A DNA stretch of 64,000 bases from Fluviirhizobium alvei (GTDB lineage: Bacteria; Pseudomonadota; Alphaproteobacteria; Rhizobiales; Rhizobiaceae). The DNA is taken from NCBI RefSeq assembly GCF_030551875.1, contig NZ_JAUOZU010000013.1, positions 62,001 through 126,000 on the forward strand, read 5' to 3'. The notes under the pieces were generated by a model. The model searched no databases. It was not told the DNA's origin and worked only from the letters and a program-made list of their open reading frames with translations. The position numbers and the translations under genes are program-made. Shown here one piece after another: positions 48,912 to 58,175 of the stretch (position 1 is its first letter; the number at the start of each line of letters is the position of its first letter).

Positions 48912-49093
48912 TGATTGACATCAAGGCGGTTACCGGTCTGGAAAGGAATGCTGGACTGCACTAAAAGCACTTGGCGCTTTCCATACCGCATGGCAAATCT
49001 GGTGGGAATGACAAGGCTATGTTTGAGGCGATTAGCAGCGGGCCTGCCGGTTTTGACGGGTCATGTCGATAGGCTATGTAGCGGAGTGGGTGG

Positions 49094-51199
49094 ATGTTAT
49101 TGGGAGCAGTGAGGATCGCGCGATCATTCGCCCTGCTTCTGTTCCTGACCAGTTGCTCCGGAACCTTCGACACTTTCAGCTCGGCTGCAAAATCCGTACG
49201 CGACACGAAGCCAGCCAACATTGCCGAGACCGGATATCTCCGCCTTCTGTCAGCCGAGATCGCCGCAGAAGGCCTGCAGCGCCATGACCGCCTGTTCTCC
49301 GAAATTTCGAAGCAACCAGGCTCGCCACCGGACGATCAGGCCCGTGCAAACGAACGCAAGAAGCTCGCGGAGCTCGCCGCACCGCGCCTGCGCGATAGCC
49401 CCGAAGCAAGCGACGCGGCGCCCGGCCGCTACGCCATTCCGGATACGGCCTGGCGCCTGTCGCGGCAGACCCTCGTTCTCAAGGCGGATGGGCCCGATAC
49501 AGAAGCAACATTCTCGTTTTCCGGCATTGATGCTCGACAGGTCGAAATCGAACTGAAAGCACTCGGACCGGGACTGCAGGCGCTCACCCTGACCTGCGAC
49601 GGTGATCTGGCGGTCATAGAGAATGGATGGAAAACGACCATTGCAAAGGGGCATCAGTTCGACGTTTCGAATGCGCAGAACCCGAACGTCAAGATCGCGG
49701 CCCATCTCGAACCGGGGCGCAATCTCAAATCCTGTCACGGTGTCCTGTCGATCGGCGGCAAGACCCGTCCGATCCGGATCCTGCGACAGGAGGCATTCAA
49801 TCCTGACCTGCATTCTATCGACACGCGCTTCGATGTCTGTGCCGCTAAACGACCGCACGGTCCGAATTCGCTCGACGACCTTCTCTCGGCGCGCCGCTTC
49901 CTGTCCGAAACCTGCCCGCTTAAGCCGAGCCGGACAGTGTTTCTGACCGAGGAGCGGCCTTCTTTCAATGCCAAGGTCAAGGCGCTGCTTGGACGGGAAC
50001 TCTCCGACGCCTTCATCGACGCCCAGGATCCGGAAGCGCCGATCGATTTTTCAGCCGCTCCAGAGCTGAAACTGATCGTTCTTTCCTTTCTTGACATCAA
50101 GGCCGATTTTTCCGGCCGCGTGATCGATCGGCTGGTCCGTCACCATGCTGCGCGCGGAACAACGGTTCGCATCCTGACATCCGATGTGCTCGAGCGGCCG
50201 AAGGATCGCGATCTGCTCGAAAAGCTTAGCGGCGATTTCCCCAATGTTCAGGTCCGATTCTACCGCTGGAAAGCACCGAAAGGCGCCAATCTCGAGGAAT
50301 TCCTGTCCGAATTCCACAAGGTGCATCACGTCAAGCTCCTGGCCACCGTAGCAGCGCGTCCGGCAAACAGCGTTGCGATCATCGGTGGACGCAACATCCA
50401 TGATGGCTTCCTGTTCGATCAGCCGACCAACCTCGCCAAATATCCGAACCTGCAGCAATACCGGCGCAACCGTGGCCTGACGGTCAATTACTATTCGAAC
50501 TGGCATGATTTCGATCTCGAAATCCATGGGGATGCCGCCGTCCGAACCCTCGTTTCGCATTTCTCGACGGTCTGGCTCGATGATGGACAAACGCATCTGG
50601 CACGACCGTTCACGCTAACCGGACGCAACAGTCATGCCGCCGACGAAACCGCCTTCCGCCATTTCATTTCGTTGCCCTATCTCGACGGCGCGGAGCTCGA
50701 AACCTTCTATGTCGACATGCTGGATTCGGCACGCAAGAAGATCGAGATCGTCAATCCCTACCTGCACATGACGCCGGCCCTCAATGCCGCGTTCGATCGC
50801 GCAATCGCTCGCGGCGTGGCAGTGACCATCATCGGTCGCATCAACCTCAAGGGCGATCTCGGCGGCGATGTGCTGACGGCGCTGAACCAGGAATTCGTCA
50901 ACCGCTTTGCCGATCGCATCAAGATCTACAACTTCAATGCCCGCCAGAACGTCGTCCTGCATTCCAAGCTGTTGATGATCGACGAGAAACTGGTGGTCAT
51001 CTCCTCGGTCAACTTCAACCATCGCAGTTTCATTCATGACAGCGAAAATGGCGTCATGATCATCGATCCGGCATTCTACAATCGTATGCAGTCTGTGTTC
51101 GAAGATTACCGCCAGCATTCGAGCCCGGCCCCCCGCGCTCGCATTCCCTACTTCTGGAAGATCCTGACCTCAATCAGCCTGCTCAAGAACGCGCTTTGA
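49094..51199 (+). CDS. Phospholipase-D-like lipoprotein
   Basis: This 701-residue protein has a lipobox (LLFLTSC, Cys about residue 21), so it is a lipoprotein. Residues 60-280 are an unusual N-terminal part. The C-terminal half is a cardiolipin-synthase/phospholipase-D domain. The second HKD motif is intact (HSKLLMID, then SSVNFNHRS). The first is altered: HVKLLATV followed by GGRN, with Val where Asp is expected. The catalytic His and Lys are kept in both. Phosphatidyltransferase or lipase activity at the envelope is plausible. Confidence 0.82.
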   Translation: MLLGAVRIARSFALLLFLTSCSGTFDTFSSAAKSVRDTKPANIAETGYLRLLSAEIAAEGLQRHDRLFSEISKQPGSPPDDQARANERKKLAELAAPRLRDSPEASDAAPGRYAIPDTAWRLSRQTLVLKADGPDTEATFSFSGIDARQVEIELKALGPGLQALTLTCDGDLAVIENGWKTTIAKGHQFDVSNAQNPNVKIAAHLEPGRNLKSCHGVLSIGGKTRPIRILRQEAFNPDLHSIDTRFDVCAAKRPHGPNSLDDLLSARRFLSETCPLKPSRTVFLTEERPSFNAKVKALLGRELSDAFIDAQDPEAPIDFSAAPELKLIVLSFLDIKADFSGRVIDRLVRHHAARGTTVRILTSDVLERPKDRDLLEKLSGDFPNVQVRFYRWKAPKGANLEEFLSEFHKVHHVKLLATVAARPANSVAIIGGRNIHDGFLFDQPTNLAKYPNLQQYRRNRGLTVNYYSNWHDFDLEIHGDAAVRTLVSHFSTVWLDDGQTHLARPFTLTGRNSHAADETAFRHFISLPYLDGAELETFYVDMLDSARKKIEIVNPYLHMTPALNAAFDRAIARGVAVTIIGRINLKGDLGGDVLTALNQEFVNRFADRIKIYNFNARQNVVLHSKLLMIDEKLVVISSVNFNHRSFIHDSENGVMIIDPAFYNRMQSVFEDYRQHSSPAPRARIPYFWKILTSISLLKNAL

Positions 51200-51205
51200 G
51201 CGCGA

Positions 51206-52252
51206 TCAGCCCGAGAAATCGGTAATGACGCTGATGCCGATATCGGTGGCCTTGTCGAGATTGACGAGACCATCGACCGCCTCGCTGAGGCTGATATGGC
51301 GACCGATCAGCTTCTGCGGCGCAATCTTGCCGGTTTCGAGCATGTCCATCATCGCCGAATAGCGCCAGGCCTGCATGCCGTGGCTGCCATAGACTTCCAG
51401 TTCATGGGCGATGATCTTGCCTATGGGCGTGATCGGCTGGGCGTGGGCACCCGTCATCAACCCCACCTGCACATGCCGGCCGCGACGCCGCAGGTTGAGA
51501 ATGGAGTTGGAAAATGTCGTCTGGTGGCCCAGCGCATCGATCGAGACATGGGCACCGCCGCGCGTGACCTCGATCACCGCCTCGGCGACATTGGCAACCG
51601 CAGCGCCGTTGATGGTGGCCACCGCACCGATCGTTCGCGCAAATGCCAGCTTCTCCTCCGAAACATCGATGGCAACGACATTGGCGCCGAGCGCCGTGGC
51701 TATCATGATGGCCGACAGGCCAACGCCACCGCAGCCATGCACCGCCACCCACTCGCCCGCCCTCGCCTTGCCCTGGTCGACGATGGCCCGAAACGAGGTC
51801 GCAAACCGGCAGCCGAGACTGGCGGCCGTCGCGAAATCGAGACTGTCCGGCAGATGCACGAGATTGGTGTCGGCATAGTCGATCGCCACCAGTTCGGCGA
51901 AGGATCCCCAATGGGTGAAGCCCGGCTGGAACTGGTGCGAGCAGACCTGCTGGTTGCCGGAATGACATTCCTCGCAGCGCCCGCAACCCGACACGAACGG
52001 CACGGTGACCCGGTCCCCCACCTTGAACGAGCGGACCGACGCGCCCACAGCCACAACCGTTCCCGCCAGTTCATGACCGGGCACATGCGGCAGGTGAATA
52101 TCGGAATCATGGCCGCACCAGCCGTGAAAATCGCTACGGCAGAGGCCGGAGGCCTCGACCTTGATCACGACGCCGTCCCTGGTCGGTGTCGGATCGGGCA
52201 AGGTGCGGATCTCCGGCCGGACCCCGAATTTTTCATAATACATAGCGCGCAT
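51206..52252 (-). CDS. Zinc-dependent alcohol dehydrogenase
   Basis: This 348-residue medium-chain dehydrogenase has the catalytic zinc region GLCRSDFHGWCG and GHELAG, the structural zinc motif CGRCEECHSGNQQVC, and the NAD motif VHGCGGVGLSA, with Asp in AIDVSEEK pointing to NAD. I chose the ATG at 52252 (MRAMYYEKFG), which has GGGGAA upstream; the frame is open to 52309. The substrate is unknown. It is convergent with the lipoprotein gene. Confidence 0.9.
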   Translation of the reverse strand: MRAMYYEKFGVRPEIRTLPDPTPTRDGVVIKVEASGLCRSDFHGWCGHDSDIHLPHVPGHELAGTVVAVGASVRSFKVGDRVTVPFVSGCGRCEECHSGNQQVCSHQFQPGFTHWGSFAELVAIDYADTNLVHLPDSLDFATAASLGCRFATSFRAIVDQGKARAGEWVAVHGCGGVGLSAIMIATALGANVVAIDVSEEKLAFARTIGAVATINGAAVANVAEAVIEVTRGGAHVSIDALGHQTTFSNSILNLRRRGRHVQVGLMTGAHAQPITPIGKIIAHELEVYGSHGMQAWRYSAMMDMLETGKIAPQKLIGRHISLSEAVDGLVNLDKATDIGISVITDFSG

Positions 52253-52508
52253 GCTGGCGTTCCCCGATTGTTGTGCCACAAGAAATGCCATGGGCTGCAG
52301 GCGCTTCAAAGCCCTGCAACATATGATATTCGTTGAACCAATGATCGCCTCGGGAAATGAGCGAACCTATGACTTTCGAGTTAACGGCGGTGGTCGAATT
52401 CTTCCCAAAGAGTAAACGCGGCATTCTCGCTGCAAAAGGGTTCCGGTGGCACGGGTTCCGATTCAAATGTAAGTGGGTGTCAGAAAAGCATGCAATGAGG
52501 CACCCGAA

Positions 52509-52871
52509 GTGAAGAAGATCCTGACCGTAGACGATTCCGTAACCATTCTCGCCATGCTCAATGCCACGCTTTCGGCCGCCGGCTATGAAACGATCCGCGC
52601 TGAAGATGGTCTTGAGGGGCTGGATGCCCTGGAACTGACCGCACCGGATCTGATCGTCACCGACATCAACATGCCACGGCTCGATGGCTTTGGCTTCATC
52701 GAACGCGTGCGCCGCGATGAGAAATATCGCGCCATTCCCATCCTCGTTCTGACGACCGAAAGCGATACGGAAAAGAAGGAGCGAGCCCGCAAGGCCGGCG
52801 CCACCGGCTGGATCGTCAAGCCCTTCGACCCGGCAAAACTCGTCGCCGCCATCCAGCGCGTCAGTCCGTAA
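52509..52871 (+). CDS. Single-domain response regulator
   Basis: This 120-residue CheY-like receiver starts with GTG. It has the acidic pair Asp8-Asp9 (VDDS), the phosphorylation site Asp52 (TDINMP), Thr82 (LTTE) and Lys104 (VKPF). It has no output domain, so it acts by protein contact. An in-frame start at 52473 would add 12 residues without a family match. No kinase or chemotaxis genes are near. Confidence 0.88.
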   Translation: MKKILTVDDSVTILAMLNATLSAAGYETIRAEDGLEGLDALELTAPDLIVTDINMPRLDGFGFIERVRRDEKYRAIPILVLTTESDTEKKERARKAGATGWIVKPFDPAKLVAAIQRVSP

Positions 52872-53036
52872 CGATAGGCTTCATTCCCGACCTTGTAGGG
52901 TGAGTGCCGCACGGTGTGCGCGACGGCACTTTCGACGACGATTGTGATTGGCCGCGCGCGGCGGGTTTTGGAACGGCAATCCGGGCATGAAGAGGTCGCG
53001 ATAAACCATCTCCAGTGAAAGGATCGCTGAAATCAA

Positions 53037-53174
53037 TCAGCCCGTTCGTGCCTTGCGCCAGCCGGCGGCGCGCGCCTCGGCCTCGGTGCAATTCAAACTG
53101 ACGAACGCTATATCCTTGCTGAATAAAGGGCCGAAGGCGCAAAAGAGATCGTGTTTCCTCGACCCCGAATCCAT
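53037..53174 (-). CDS. Short ORF with conserved-looking C-terminus (possible remnant)
   Basis: A 45-codon frame on the minus strand reads MDSGSRKHDLFCAFGPLFSK and ends FVSLNCTEAEARAAGWRKAR-TG. The end resembles the tail of secreted nuclease-like rhizobial proteins, which suggests either a small real gene or the last piece of a broken one. No strong ribosome-binding site is seen. The surrounding 52872-53255 holds nothing else I can support. Confidence 0.35.
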   Translation of the reverse strand: MDSGSRKHDLFCAFGPLFSKDIAFVSLNCTEAEARAAGWRKARTG

Positions 53175-53255
53175 GTGCAGTCACCCGGCCGCGGATCATA
53201 GATTCTACGCGCGACAACCCGACAACAAAGCCCGCCTATTATGATCCGCTGGCAT

Positions 53256-53576
53256 TTATTGCCCATTGGGATCTGTCTCTTGAACAACCGGGTATTCATA
53301 ACTGCATTTGAAGCAGAACTTGAGATCTGGTGTTTGTCGATGGTTACACTTGGGGCAGGCTCGTCTCCCTACTTTGCTGGTCACGACGTCCATTGCGATC
53401 GCAATGCCATAGAGGGCGTAAAATGCAGCGATCACTATGACGGCCCAGAACAGAAATGTGAGGATGCCACTTGCCCAAACAAGATAGGCAGGGAGTGCCA
53501 CAGCTAGGCCCAGTGCCCAAGGACCTGCGACGATCACGATGAGAATTGCCAGTAGAATCAGTATGAGTATGGGCAT
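53256..53576 (-). CDS. Small membrane protein with C-terminal zinc ribbon
   Basis: This 106-residue protein starts with two or three membrane segments (residues 2-68) and ends with a zinc-ribbon motif CPKCNHRQTPDLKFCFKC (C-x2-C, C-x2-C). The ribbon should face the cytoplasm. No named family is recognised. It is the last gene before the island boundary and reads towards the chromosome. Confidence 0.65.
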   Translation of the reverse strand: MPILILILLAILIVIVAGPWALGLAVALPAYLVWASGILTFLFWAVIVIAAFYALYGIAIAMDVVTSKVGRRACPKCNHRQTPDLKFCFKCSYEYPVVQETDPNGQ

Positions 53577-53879
53577 GACCCGAAATCTGTAGCGCCAGGT
53601 CGAGAGGAAAGGAAGTGTGATCGAACCTACTCGACTGTAACACTAACCTGCATCGCATCTGCAATCAGCGCGGATACTAACTTACAGACTTTATATATGG
53701 AATGGTGGGCGATGAGAGACTCGAAGTCACCTCGTTACGCCTCCAAGACCTCCGGGTGATAGCCGCAAGCCATTGGCTTTAAAGCATTATCCCCCGAGAA
53801 CATAAACAAGTGGTCGGCTGCCTAACCGATACCTTCCTGTAGCACCTAGTCGTGAAACGGTTCAAGAAGGTATTCGCAA
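53577..53879. other. Island boundary region without a gene
   Basis: I see no gene in these 303 bases. They hold the tRNA 3'-end fragment at 53703-53725, an AT-rich TATATA at 53691-53697 and, close to the first island gene, the ribosome-binding site AAGAAGGT. Confidence 0.5.
53703..53725 (-). mobile_element. tRNA 3'-end fragment, likely left attachment site
   Basis: The minus strand reads TTCGAGTCTCTCATCGCCC followed by ACCA, which is the T-loop, T-stem 3' strand, acceptor 3' strand, discriminator and CCA of a tRNA whose 5' acceptor would be GGGCGAT. Sequence upstream (in the tRNA sense) does not supply a matching T-stem, so the tRNA is not intact. A GGGGGAT at 53795-53789 pairs at 6 of 7 acceptor positions and leaves a degenerate 93-base tRNA as an alternative. 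A 3' tRNA fragment facing the chromosome is what tRNA-targeted integration leaves at one end. Confidence 0.55.
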
Positions 53880-54503
53880 ATGACAACCACGGTTCATACC
53901 GATCTCATCACCCCTGCCCTCGCTAAGTCCGACCCTGATGTTGCCTTTCAACAGCTTCCCGCATGGGCAACCACCTGGACACTGGTAGACACTGAGGAGG
54001 CAGCCGAAGACCCCCGACTATCCCCAACCATTGCGGTCGTCCTGGGCAAGAAGCTCCGAGTGTCTGTTACAATGACAGCCCTACAGTTTGCCCTGCTGCT
54101 TCACTGCACAGCGCTCGGTCACTCAGTGGCGACAAACTCAAATCACGCCAAGGCGCACCCCCGCATCTACGCCAAGTTCATCTTCCGAGATGCAGCACAA
54201 GACAACACCCCAATTGGCAGGCTCTTTGCCGCCGCAATCGAGCATGAGGCGGAGAGCATGCTGGACAACTGCTCCGACCTCCGACCGGTCAACCTAGCGA
54301 AGACCTATGAGGGGCGGCCCAAAAAGGACGCGGTGGAACTCCTGAAGCATCATGTCCGCCGTCTGGTTCGGGAGCGGGAACTGGGAGGAACCCTACCCGA
54401 AGGCTTCTCAGTACAAGCGTACTTGGACAACCTGGAAGCACTTCTTCTCGCCGTCGAGGTGGAGCGCGAGGCGCACCTATCCCCTGCCACGGAGCAGCGC
54501 TGA
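53880..54503 (+). CDS. Hypothetical island protein
   Basis: This 207-residue protein is the first gene inside the island, with a good ribosome-binding site (AAGAAGGT, 8 bases before the ATG). It has no signal peptide. The N-terminal third is mixed; residues 60-90 are hydrophobic (MTALQFALLLHCTALGHSVA); the C-terminal third is helical and charged. I do not recognise it. Its position two genes before the phage nozzle gene suggests a phage-type origin. Confidence 0.7.
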   Translation: MTTTVHTDLITPALAKSDPDVAFQQLPAWATTWTLVDTEEAAEDPRLSPTIAVVLGKKLRVSVTMTALQFALLLHCTALGHSVATNSNHAKAHPRIYAKFIFRDAAQDNTPIGRLFAAAIEHEAESMLDNCSDLRPVNLAKTYEGRPKKDAVELLKHHVRRLVRERELGGTLPEGFSVQAYLDNLEALLLAVEVEREAHLSPATEQR

Positions 54504-54591
54504 TCAACATACCCCCATCCTTCGAGACCTCTCTCGGCGTTCGCGCCGGGGGAACCCAAAGCCATGTCCAACGTCAACCAAGGACCAAACC

Positions 54592-55065
54592 ATGACCACA
54601 ACACCGCACAACGGGAAGAACAAAGCGTCACCGGCACTAGCTGGTCACACCTTGTCCGCCAGCCAGCAGCAGCTACTGGAGTTCCTGCTCCAAGTTGGTG
54701 CTCAATTGGAGCTTCGCCCCTCCACTACGCGGCGAGATAGCCGCATCCTAACCATCCTGATAGCGAACCACGAGACCCCAGCATTAAGCCTTTTCTGCGG
54801 TGCCGACGTGCGAGCCGCGATGGAGCTGCGCAGACGCGCCACCCAGACAGACTACCGCCCGAAAACACTTGCCAGCTATGGCGCATCACCACCTGAGGCC
54901 GAAACCATCCGCCAATTTGCAGATGCTCTCGAAGCCACCATTGCGGGTCGAGTATCCGAGGGAGCAGTCCGTGAGCAAATGGGTCATTTCAATGAGCTGA
55001 TAACTGCCTGCTCGGCAGAATACGAGGCAGCTCGGCAGGCATGGAAGGGGCAGGACCATGGTTGA
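54592..55065 (+). CDS. Hypothetical island protein
   Basis: This 157-residue protein starts at an ATG preceded by AAGGA at 8-base spacing; the frame is open upstream to 54352, but that part overlaps the previous gene and looks out of frame. It is helical and polar (SASQQQLLEFLLQVGAQLEL; ETIRQFADALEATIAG). No family is recognised. It overlaps the start of the nozzle gene by 8 bases, so the two are translated together. Confidence 0.7.
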   Translation: MTTTPHNGKNKASPALAGHTLSASQQQLLEFLLQVGAQLELRPSTTRRDSRILTILIANHETPALSLFCGADVRAAMELRRRATQTDYRPKTLASYGASPPEAETIRQFADALEATIAGRVSEGAVREQMGHFNELITACSAEYEAARQAWKGQDHG

Positions 55066-57457
55066 AGTCCCCAAGCAGGAACAGTTCGGCAAACCTCCGG
55101 TCTACACTCTGAGCAGCCTAGTCGGAGGTGTCTCGGAACAGTCCCCGCAGGATCGCCCGAGCCACTTCATGGAGGCCCAGCAGAACTGCATCAACTCCCC
55201 GCTCAACGGGGTGCATGCCAGACCGGGTGGACTGGTGCTTGGGACCACCACCTACAACTTCACAGACCCGTTCGTCCACGAGATCAGGCGCTCCTCCACG
55301 GAGCACTACAAGATACTCGTTGAGGATGGGGAGATGCTGATCATCAACCTCATCACCGGGACCCTATGTTCAAAGCGTGGTTTCTCGAAGAGGTCGGCCT
55401 ACTTCAAGCACACTGGGCCAGCCAGGACAGCATTCGACGCCGTGACGGTGGACGACACGACATTCATCGTGAACCGCCAGAAGACGGTGAAGATGCTACC
55501 GGACCTTTCACCTGCCCGCCCTAACAAGGGGATATTCTACTTCAGGTCTGGGTCTTATAGCACGACCTACAAGTGCATCCTGAAGGTCAACGGGACATCC
55601 TATATCGCCTCCTACCCGACACCCGACAACTCGGACGCTGGGAATGCCGCGTATATCAAAACCAATGTCCTCGCCAGGGAGTTTGCCGATGCTTTTAACA
55701 TCAAAAAGGCAGAAGTAGCGCCTGCTCTCGCTGCGTTCACATTCGCGGCCCGAGGCTCAAACGTTGTCATCTCCTGTTCCGATAGTTCCATTTCCTGGGA
55801 GCTGGACTCCGAGGACGGTGAAGGTGACACCCAACTCATCGCCTTCTCCGAGTGGATTGGCAAGTTCTCAGACCTCCCGATCCGGGCACCGAACGGCTTC
55901 GTGGTCGGCATCCGAGGCTCCAAGTCCGACCAGAGGGACGACTACTGGGTCAAGTTCGATGGTCCCGAGACCACGGGGTCGTGGGAGGAAGTCGTAAAGC
56001 CTGGCATCAAGTACAAGCTTGACCCTGACACGATGCCGCACCTCCTCAAGAACGTTGCCAAGAATGCCTTCTCGGTGGAACGCGGGGTCTGGAACACGCG
56101 GATCAGCGGCGATGGGGTGAACTCGGCGAAGACACCGAACTTCGTGGGGAAGCGTATCCGCTCCATCAACTTCATCTCCGGTCGTCTGTCCCTGAACACC
56201 GAGGGGGCCTTTGCGCTATCCCGTGCGAGGAACGCCTTCTGCTTCTTCCCTGATACCGCCCAGACCCGCCTAGCGACCGACCCCATCATGTTCGACATCC
56301 AGTCAGGCACGGTGACGGTCATCAGGTCCACCGTGGCGGCCAGTGGAAAGCTGTTCTTCTGGGGTGATGGCAACCAGCTCAGACTTGATAGTGGTGACAG
56401 TGCCCTCACCGAGGAGACTGCTGACGTTATCCCTTCCACGAACTACGACTATGACGGAAGGTGCCGACCAGCATCCTTTGGGATGTCCAGCGTCATCTTT
56501 GGGACCAAGGTGGGCGATGGCTCACGGCTGACCGAGGTGCTCTACCGCAACGGAACCCCGATTGGGGAGGTGCCTCTCAATGAGCACTGCCCGCGCTTCA
56601 TCCGTGGAACCCTGCGTCAGATCATCCCGAACGATGCGTCCAAGACCACCGTGGTCATCACCAGCAACGATACGACCATCTTTGTCTACAAGTGGTTCAA
56701 CCAGGGTGAGAACCGCATCCAGTCCTCATGGAACAAGTGGACGTTTGGTGGGGCCGACAAGGTGGTTGCTGGTGCGGTAAACGACGGTAACCTCTACCTC
56801 CTCATTCAGATAGGCTCCAAGTTGGTAACCGAGCGTTTCCCCCTCGACCCGGCCACCTCAGAGTTCAGGGACATCCGGCTCGACCATCGTGTTGACCAGA
56901 CTGGAGCCTCCTTCGATGCCAACCACCTGGCAACCCTTGACCTGCCCTATACGGTCTCATCCGAGCTGCGAGGCGACTATGTGGCCATCGAGAACGACGA
57001 TCCGACAGACGGAGAGGTCCGTGGGCGCACACTCAAGGTAACCTGGGTGGATGGTAACACCGTCCAAATCCAGTGCCGCGCTGGACACCACAAGTTCTAC
57101 TTCGGGTCCAAGAACACGGCGTCCATGCGGCTCAGCCAGCTCTACCTCCAGAGTGGTGATGGCACGGCCCTTCCAGACCACATCCTGATCCAGAAGCTTC
57201 GTGTCTCACACGCGGAGACCTCCACCTACAAGGTCCAGATCAAGAACACCCGTGGAGAGGTCCTGGAAGCTGGACGGTATGATGGCCGCAAGACCATCGC
57301 CGAGCAGATCAACAACCGTCAGCCCAAGCACTTCGGGGAGCATGACTTCCCGGTCCAGATGCGAGCAGACGAGTGCTCTCTCACCCTCATCAACGACAGT
57401 CCGTACCCCTCAAGGTGGGTGCAGGCAGCCTATCACATCCAGCCCACAACGAGGTAA
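55058..57457 (+). CDS. T7 gp12-like tail tubular protein B (nozzle)
   Basis: This 799-residue protein has the length of T7 gp12 (about 794) and its typical start: LSSLVGGVSEQSPQDRPSHF, then EAQQNCINSPLNGVHARPGG, matching the 'GGVSQQP ... NC ... G..RRP' opening of the family. The rest is beta-rich with repeated V-I-R-T strands, as expected for the nozzle beta-propeller. In T7-like podoviruses six copies form the tail nozzle that carries the fibres and passes DNA. A strong ribosome-binding site (GGAAGGGGCAGG) precedes the ATG. AGG codons are frequent, unlike the flanking chromosome. Confidence 0.85.
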   Translation: MVEVPKQEQFGKPPVYTLSSLVGGVSEQSPQDRPSHFMEAQQNCINSPLNGVHARPGGLVLGTTTYNFTDPFVHEIRRSSTEHYKILVEDGEMLIINLITGTLCSKRGFSKRSAYFKHTGPARTAFDAVTVDDTTFIVNRQKTVKMLPDLSPARPNKGIFYFRSGSYSTTYKCILKVNGTSYIASYPTPDNSDAGNAAYIKTNVLAREFADAFNIKKAEVAPALAAFTFAARGSNVVISCSDSSISWELDSEDGEGDTQLIAFSEWIGKFSDLPIRAPNGFVVGIRGSKSDQRDDYWVKFDGPETTGSWEEVVKPGIKYKLDPDTMPHLLKNVAKNAFSVERGVWNTRISGDGVNSAKTPNFVGKRIRSINFISGRLSLNTEGAFALSRARNAFCFFPDTAQTRLATDPIMFDIQSGTVTVIRSTVAASGKLFFWGDGNQLRLDSGDSALTEETADVIPSTNYDYDGRCRPASFGMSSVIFGTKVGDGSRLTEVLYRNGTPIGEVPLNEHCPRFIRGTLRQIIPNDASKTTVVITSNDTTIFVYKWFNQGENRIQSSWNKWTFGGADKVVAGAVNDGNLYLLIQIGSKLVTERFPLDPATSEFRDIRLDHRVDQTGASFDANHLATLDLPYTVSSELRGDYVAIENDDPTDGEVRGRTLKVTWVDGNTVQIQCRAGHHKFYFGSKNTASMRLSQLYLQSGDGTALPDHILIQKLRVSHAETSTYKVQIKNTRGEVLEAGRYDGRKTIAEQINNRQPKHFGEHDFPVQMRADECSLTLINDSPYPSRWVQAAYHIQPTTR

Positions 57458-57461
57458 CACC

Positions 57462-58175
57462 ATGAACCAACTCATCGACGCCCTCAGCGACCCTGAGAAC
57501 AAGATGGAGAAGTTCCTCGGCAGTACCCTTGGCTCCATGGTCCCGATGTCTTCAGCCATGCGTGGCTACGTCAACACGGGCCCATACCTGAGGGAGGCCC
57601 GCAGTCTCCTCGATAGGATGCTCAAGGATATCCCTGGGTACTCGCAGGGCCTGCCTCCGCGTCGTGACATCTACGGGGAGCCGGTGGCGAGGAGGATCGG
57701 GGTGTCAACCACCATGAAGGAAGACCCGGTGGAAGCCGAGGTCAACCGCATCATGCTGGAGACCAGCGAGGGCATCTCCATGCCACAGCCAACGCACAAC
57801 GGCGTGGACCTCCGCGAGATCACCCTGAAGTCGGGCCAGAATGCCTACGACAGGTACCAGGAGCTGGCCGCAAAGCCTGAAGACAAGGGTCCGAGCCTCA
57901 AGGAAAGCCTGGAGAAGCTCATCTCGACCGAGGACTACCAAGCCATGCCAGACGGGGAGACCAGCCAGCTCGGCAGCCGTCTCAATGCCATCCAGGGCAT
58001 CATCCAGAAGTACCGTGCGGTAGCCTTCAAGCGGCTCCAGATGGAGAACCCAGAGATCGGGGCCGCCATGCTCCAGCACAAGTACAAGGCCGCCGCCAAA
58101 TACCTCGACAATAAGGGACAGACATCGGCGGGGGATCAGCTCCGCAAGTCTCTCGGCCTACCTTCCAGTCAGTAA
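57462..58175 (+). CDS. Orphan C-terminal domain of a large phage virion protein
   Basis: This 237-residue protein starts 4 bases after the nozzle gene with GAGGT as ribosome-binding site. It matches the C-terminal part of very large phage proteins (ejection/internal core proteins and polyvalent proteins): SMVPMSSAMRGYVNTGPYLR, then DIPGYSQGLPPRRDIYGEPV and LKSGQNAYDRYQELAAKP. In those proteins this part follows hundreds to thousands of residues that are absent here. The frame is open 87 codons upstream inside the nozzle gene, but not with phage-like sequence. It is either a truncation or a deliberately separate domain. Confidence 0.7.
   Translation: MNQLIDALSDPENKMEKFLGSTLGSMVPMSSAMRGYVNTGPYLREARSLLDRMLKDIPGYSQGLPPRRDIYGEPVARRIGVSTTMKEDPVEAEVNRIMLETSEGISMPQPTHNGVDLREITLKSGQNAYDRYQELAAKPEDKGPSLKESLEKLISTEDYQAMPDGETSQLGSRLNAIQGIIQKYRAVAFKRLQMENPEIGAAMLQHKYKAAAKYLDNKGQTSAGDQLRKSLGLPSSQ

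Noticed and set aside
52861-53217. 118-codon minus-strand frame near 53 kb
   Set aside because: It is Arg/Gly/Pro/Ser-rich without a family; a different frame in the same place (53037-53174) looks more protein-like.
53880-54503. Tail tubular protein A (T7 gp11) two genes before the nozzle
   Set aside because: The size and place would fit, but none of the gp11 sequence features can be seen.
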